Shown: one piece after another, positions 6,925 through 8,773 of the stretch | Position numbering within the stretch: the stretch's first letter is position 1 | Layout of the letters: each line of letters opens with the position of its first letter | Assembly (NCBI GenBank): GCA_937902055.1 | Contig: CALGUJ010000067.1 | Location: forward strand, 1 to 8,773 | Length of the DNA stretch: 8,773 nt | Direction: 5' to 3' | DNA from: an uncultured Pelolinea sp. | GTDB taxonomy: Bacteria > Chloroflexota > Anaerolineae > Anaerolineales > Anaerolineaceae | Made by a program: the position numbers and the translations under genes | The notes under the pieces: model-generated | The model's input: the letters and a program-made list of their open reading frames with translations, nothing else | Database searches by the model: none | What the model was told of the DNA's origin: nothing

Positions 6925-7008
6925 ATGCCTTACACGCGGATTATCAAAGTACCATCAACATCAAGTAAACAAAATTCAAAATCAACGTCAAAGGAGTTGA
7001 GAAGATGA
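6925..7008 (+). CDS. Possible 27-residue leader peptide ahead of the binding protein
   Basis: The frame starts at ATG 6925 and encodes MPYTRIIKVPSTSSKQNSK and then a basic end, STSKELRR. Its TGA (7006-7008) overlaps the binding-protein ATG (7005-7007) as ATGA, the layout of translational coupling. The bases before it (6915-6926, AAAGGAGGTGAT) fully complement the common 3' end of 16S rRNA, but AGGAGG lies only two bases from this ATG, which is too close for an ideal start. The frame is open further upstream, to an ATG at 6823 with no evident Shine-Dalgarno. The peptide is rich in Ser, Thr and Lys, contains two adjacent Ile but no long Leu/Ile/Val run, and matches no family I know. It may be untranslated. 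Confidence 0.3.
   Translation: MPYTRIIKVPSTSSKQNSKSTSKELRR
6991..6996 (+). promoter_or_regulatory. Ribosome binding site of the binding-protein gene
   Basis: AAGGAG lies eight bases before ATG at 7005 and fixes the start of the lipoprotein, which then begins with a proper signal peptide (MKKN and a hydrophobic run). Confidence 0.8.
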
Positions 7009-8144
7009 AAAAGAACGTATTATTGTCGTTAGTTGTTTTATTTGCGTTGGCATTAACTGCCTGCGCACCCGCTGCTGCTGAAGAAGGCGGAACTATCAAA
7101 ATCGCCAACCTGTCCCCGCTGACTGGCCAGACTGCAACATTTGGGCAATCAACCAAAAACGGTTTTGAAATGGCCGTTGAGGAATGGAATGCCAAAGGTG
7201 GTGTAATCGGAAAAACTATTGAAACAGTCGTAGAAGACAGTCAGTGCACACCCGATCCCGCGGTGAACGCAGCCAACAAGGTCATCGACCAGGATGGCGC
7301 TCACTACATCGTCGGTGAAGTCTGCTCCTCTGCTTCAATTCCAGTTTCAGTAGTTGCAGAAGAGAAAGGCGTTCTTCAGATCAGCCCCACCTCAACCAGT
7401 GATTTACTAACTGTAAATGCAGATGGATCAACAAAGAAATTTGTCTTTCGTGCTTGCTACAACGACTCATTCCAAGGTTATGTAATGGGTAAATTCGCAA
7501 TTGAAAAGGGTTATAAAAAAGCTTTCGTTACTTTTGACCAGGGCAATGACTATACCATTGGTCTGGCTGAAAGCTTTGAAAAGACCTTCACAGATCTCGG
7601 CGGTGAAATTGTCGGCAAAGAAACATATACAAGCACGGATACGGATTTCTCTACTATTCTAACCAAGGTGAAAGACAGTGGTGCTGAAGTGTTGTGGGTA
7701 GGAGATTATTACCCGGTTGTTAATCTTATCGGCGCCCAAGCTAAACAATTAGCCGTAACTGCTGTTATGATGGGTGGGGATGGTTGGGATTCGTCTGATC
7801 TGGATTTAGCTGCATCTGATGGTGGATTCTATTCAAATCACTATTCTGTTGAAGACCAGCGTGAAATCGTACAGGATTGGGTAGCGAAATATACAGAAAA
7901 ATTTGGTAGTGCTCCAGATGCTTTAGCAACATTGGCATATGATGCAACAAATATTTTATTAAAATCAATTGAAGCTGCTGGTGTTGATGATCCTGCGAAA
8001 GTTGCAGAGGCAATGGCAGCAATCAACGTTGAAGGTGTATCTGGTAGTATTTCTTACAATGAGTTACATAACCCTGTCAAAGCGGCAGTTGTCCTTCAAG
8101 TTAAGGACGGTGCAGTGAATTACGTCACGACTGTTAACCCCTAG
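7005..8144 (+). CDS. Branched-chain amino acid-type ABC transporter substrate-binding lipoprotein (LivK/LivJ-like)
   Basis: The 379-residue protein starts with a lipoprotein signal peptide: MKKN, a hydrophobic run, and lipobox LTAC with C20 as the lipid-modified cysteine. In a single-membrane cell this would anchor it outside the cytoplasmic membrane. The rest is a type 1 periplasmic-binding fold of the leucine/isoleucine/valine group. NLSPLTGQTATFGQSTKNG (35-53) is the typical opening. C81 and C107, the latter in GEVCSSASIP, match the disulfide and ligand-loop segment of E. coli LivJ (there GHLCSSSTQP). ISPTSTSDLLT (126-136) and YYPVV (235-239) also align with LivJ. At the position of the LivJ ligand glutamate (GPEG) there is GGDG, with D259. 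The ligand is probably an amino acid, but which one is not certain. It is the first structural gene of the operon and precedes a LivH-like permease. Its AT-richer codon use differs from the genes to its left, as in many highly expressed genes. Confidence 0.93.
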   Translation: MKKNVLLSLVVLFALALTACAPAAAEEGGTIKIANLSPLTGQTATFGQSTKNGFEMAVEEWNAKGGVIGKTIETVVEDSQCTPDPAVNAANKVIDQDGAHYIVGEVCSSASIPVSVVAEEKGVLQISPTSTSDLLTVNADGSTKKFVFRACYNDSFQGYVMGKFAIEKGYKKAFVTFDQGNDYTIGLAESFEKTFTDLGGEIVGKETYTSTDTDFSTILTKVKDSGAEVLWVGDYYPVVNLIGAQAKQLAVTAVMMGGDGWDSSDLDLAASDGGFYSNHYSVEDQREIVQDWVAKYTEKFGSAPDALATLAYDATNILLKSIEAAGVDDPAKVAEAMAAINVEGVSGSISYNELHNPVKAAVVLQVKDGAVNYVTTVNP

Positions 8145-8165
8145 ATCACCTATTCTTTTTATATA

Positions 8166-8196
8166 TCAGGGGCGGCCAAAAAAGAGCCGCCCCTGA
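8166..8196 (+). promoter_or_regulatory. Intercistronic hairpin between binding protein and permease
   Basis: CAGGGGCGGC (8167-8176) and GCCGCCCCTG (8186-8195) form a perfect 10-bp stem, plus one outer T-A pair, with a nine-base A-rich loop. It is followed by AAAATTACC, not a T run, so it is not a canonical intrinsic terminator. It lies between a gene whose product is needed in excess and the permease gene, where such hairpins commonly protect the upstream mRNA or reduce read-through. The pairing is visible in the sequence; the role is inferred. Confidence 0.75.
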
Positions 8197-8228
8197 AAAT
8201 TACCCCACACAGAAAGCAGGAAAAATCA

Positions 8229-8773
8229 ATGGAAAGGAAAAACCAAAATCCAATCATTCAATGGATTGTCAAGACGAAAATCCTGGGAATCCTTTTCTTC
8301 GTAGTCATTGGCGCTTTTGTGATCTATGCCCTCGGCCGAGCCTTAACCAGCAATCCAACCCTTTTTTTGCAGCAGGTTGTCAATGGATTGCAATTGGGCT
8401 TTGTTTACGCGTTAATCGCGCTCGGTTATACCATGATCTATGGTATCGTCCGGTTGATCAACTTTGCGCACGGTGACGTTTTCATGGTCGGCGCATTTAC
8501 CAGTTTTTTCACCATTTCACGTTTCAATCTGCATTTATGGTTCCAGAACTTATTTCCATCCTTTCCGGCACTGCCCGCCCAGATTATCGGGTCAATAACC
8601 GTAGTGCTGGCATCGATGGCTGTATGTGCTCTGCTCGCTTTTACAATTGAAAAAATCGCTTATAAACCATTGCGTGAAGCGCCGCGTATTTCCGCTTTGA
8701 TCACCGCAATCGGTATTTCATTTTTTCTTGAATATTTCGGGGCGTTAAACTTCGTCTTCACTCCCAACTACAT
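8229..8773 (+). CDS. Branched-chain amino acid-type ABC transporter permease, LivH-like (3' part outside window)
   Basis: I translated this by hand from ATG 8229, which has AGGA (8218-8221) seven bases upstream. The 181 residues visible are open to the right edge. A short basic N-terminus is followed by a membrane segment (about 18-36, ILGILFFVVIGAFVIYALG). Then comes the LivH core: QQVVNGLQLGFVYALIALGY, then TMIYGIVRLINFAHGDVFMVGAF, and later IEKIAYKPLREAPRISALI and TAIGISFFLE. FAHG and YKPLR are hallmarks of LivH permeases. It would form half of the membrane channel, pairing with a LivM permease and LivG/LivF ATPases that probably follow beyond the window. It lies 84 bases after the binding-protein stop, separated by the hairpin, and is surely in the same operon. 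Confidence 0.92.
   Translation, partial: MERKNQNPIIQWIVKTKILGILFFVVIGAFVIYALGRALTSNPTLFLQQVVNGLQLGFVYALIALGYTMIYGIVRLINFAHGDVFMVGAFTSFFTISRFNLHLWFQNLFPSFPALPAQIIGSITVVLASMAVCALLAFTIEKIAYKPLREAPRISALITAIGISFFLEYFGALNFVFTPNY

Larger units (their letters stand above)
6546..7004. other. AT-rich divergent control region between the GNAT gene and the transporter operon
   Basis: These 459 bases hold no long gene. From left to right I see the leftward GNAT promoter, two direct copies of TCAAGAAT, a strong rightward promoter, a palindromic operator candidate, a GC-rich hairpin, a T-rich stretch with overlapping hairpins, a near-perfect anti-SD complement, and a short leader reading frame that runs into the binding-protein gene. 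The region is clearly richer in A and T than the genes to its left, except for the GC block at 6801-6817. Confidence 0.8.

Noticed and set aside
8166..8196. Intrinsic terminator ending the binding-protein transcript
   Set aside because: No T run follows the stem, and the permease starts 33 bases later with no visible promoter of its own.

Overview
The window reads as ordinary bacterial chromosome and most resembles a member of the Chloroflexota (Anaerolineae-like). This is an inference from three things: a very large MalT-type STAND ATPase regulator with a C-terminal BTAD domain, a solute-binding lipoprotein with the signal end LTAC followed by APAAAEE, and moderately GC-rich genes around AT-rich control regions. 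No rRNA, tRNA, CRISPR array, insertion sequence or phage gene is visible.

Left part (about 1-2253, minus strand): three tightly packed genes read leftwards, a non-hydrolysing UDP-GlcNAc 2-epimerase-type enzyme, a left-handed beta-helix N-acetyltransferase of the WbpD/WlbB type, and the first 186 residues of a DegT/WbpE-type PLP sugar aminotransferase that runs off the left edge. A 14-base gap separates the first two and an ATGA overlap joins the last two. Together they match the late steps of the route to UDP-2,3-diacetamido-2,3-dideoxy-mannuronic acid, a cell-surface polysaccharide precursor. The oxidase and dehydrogenase of that route would lie outside the window.

Middle (2345-5581, plus strand): one divergent gene encodes a regulator of about 1078 residues with an N-terminal MalT-like NTPase, a central TPR-like region, and a C-terminal OmpR-like winged helix plus BTAD. 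It meets a tandem-GNAT acetyltransferase (5622-6545, minus strand) tail to tail, with a 40-base gap.

Right part (6546-8773): an AT-rich control region of about 450 bases holds a divergent extended -10 promoter for the GNAT gene and a near-consensus promoter (TTGACA-N17-CATAAT) reading right. Just downstream of the latter lies a palindromic operator candidate with three ATTAAC/GTTAAT half-sites, followed by a leader of about 260 nt with competing hairpins and a possible 27-codon leader ORF. This drives a branched-chain amino acid-type ABC transport operon: the LivK/LivJ-like binding lipoprotein, an intercistronic hairpin, and the start of a LivH-like permease that runs off the right edge.

No wholly new gene system is evident. 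The parts most worth a second look are the control region and leader of the transporter operon, and the hybrid architecture of the large regulator.
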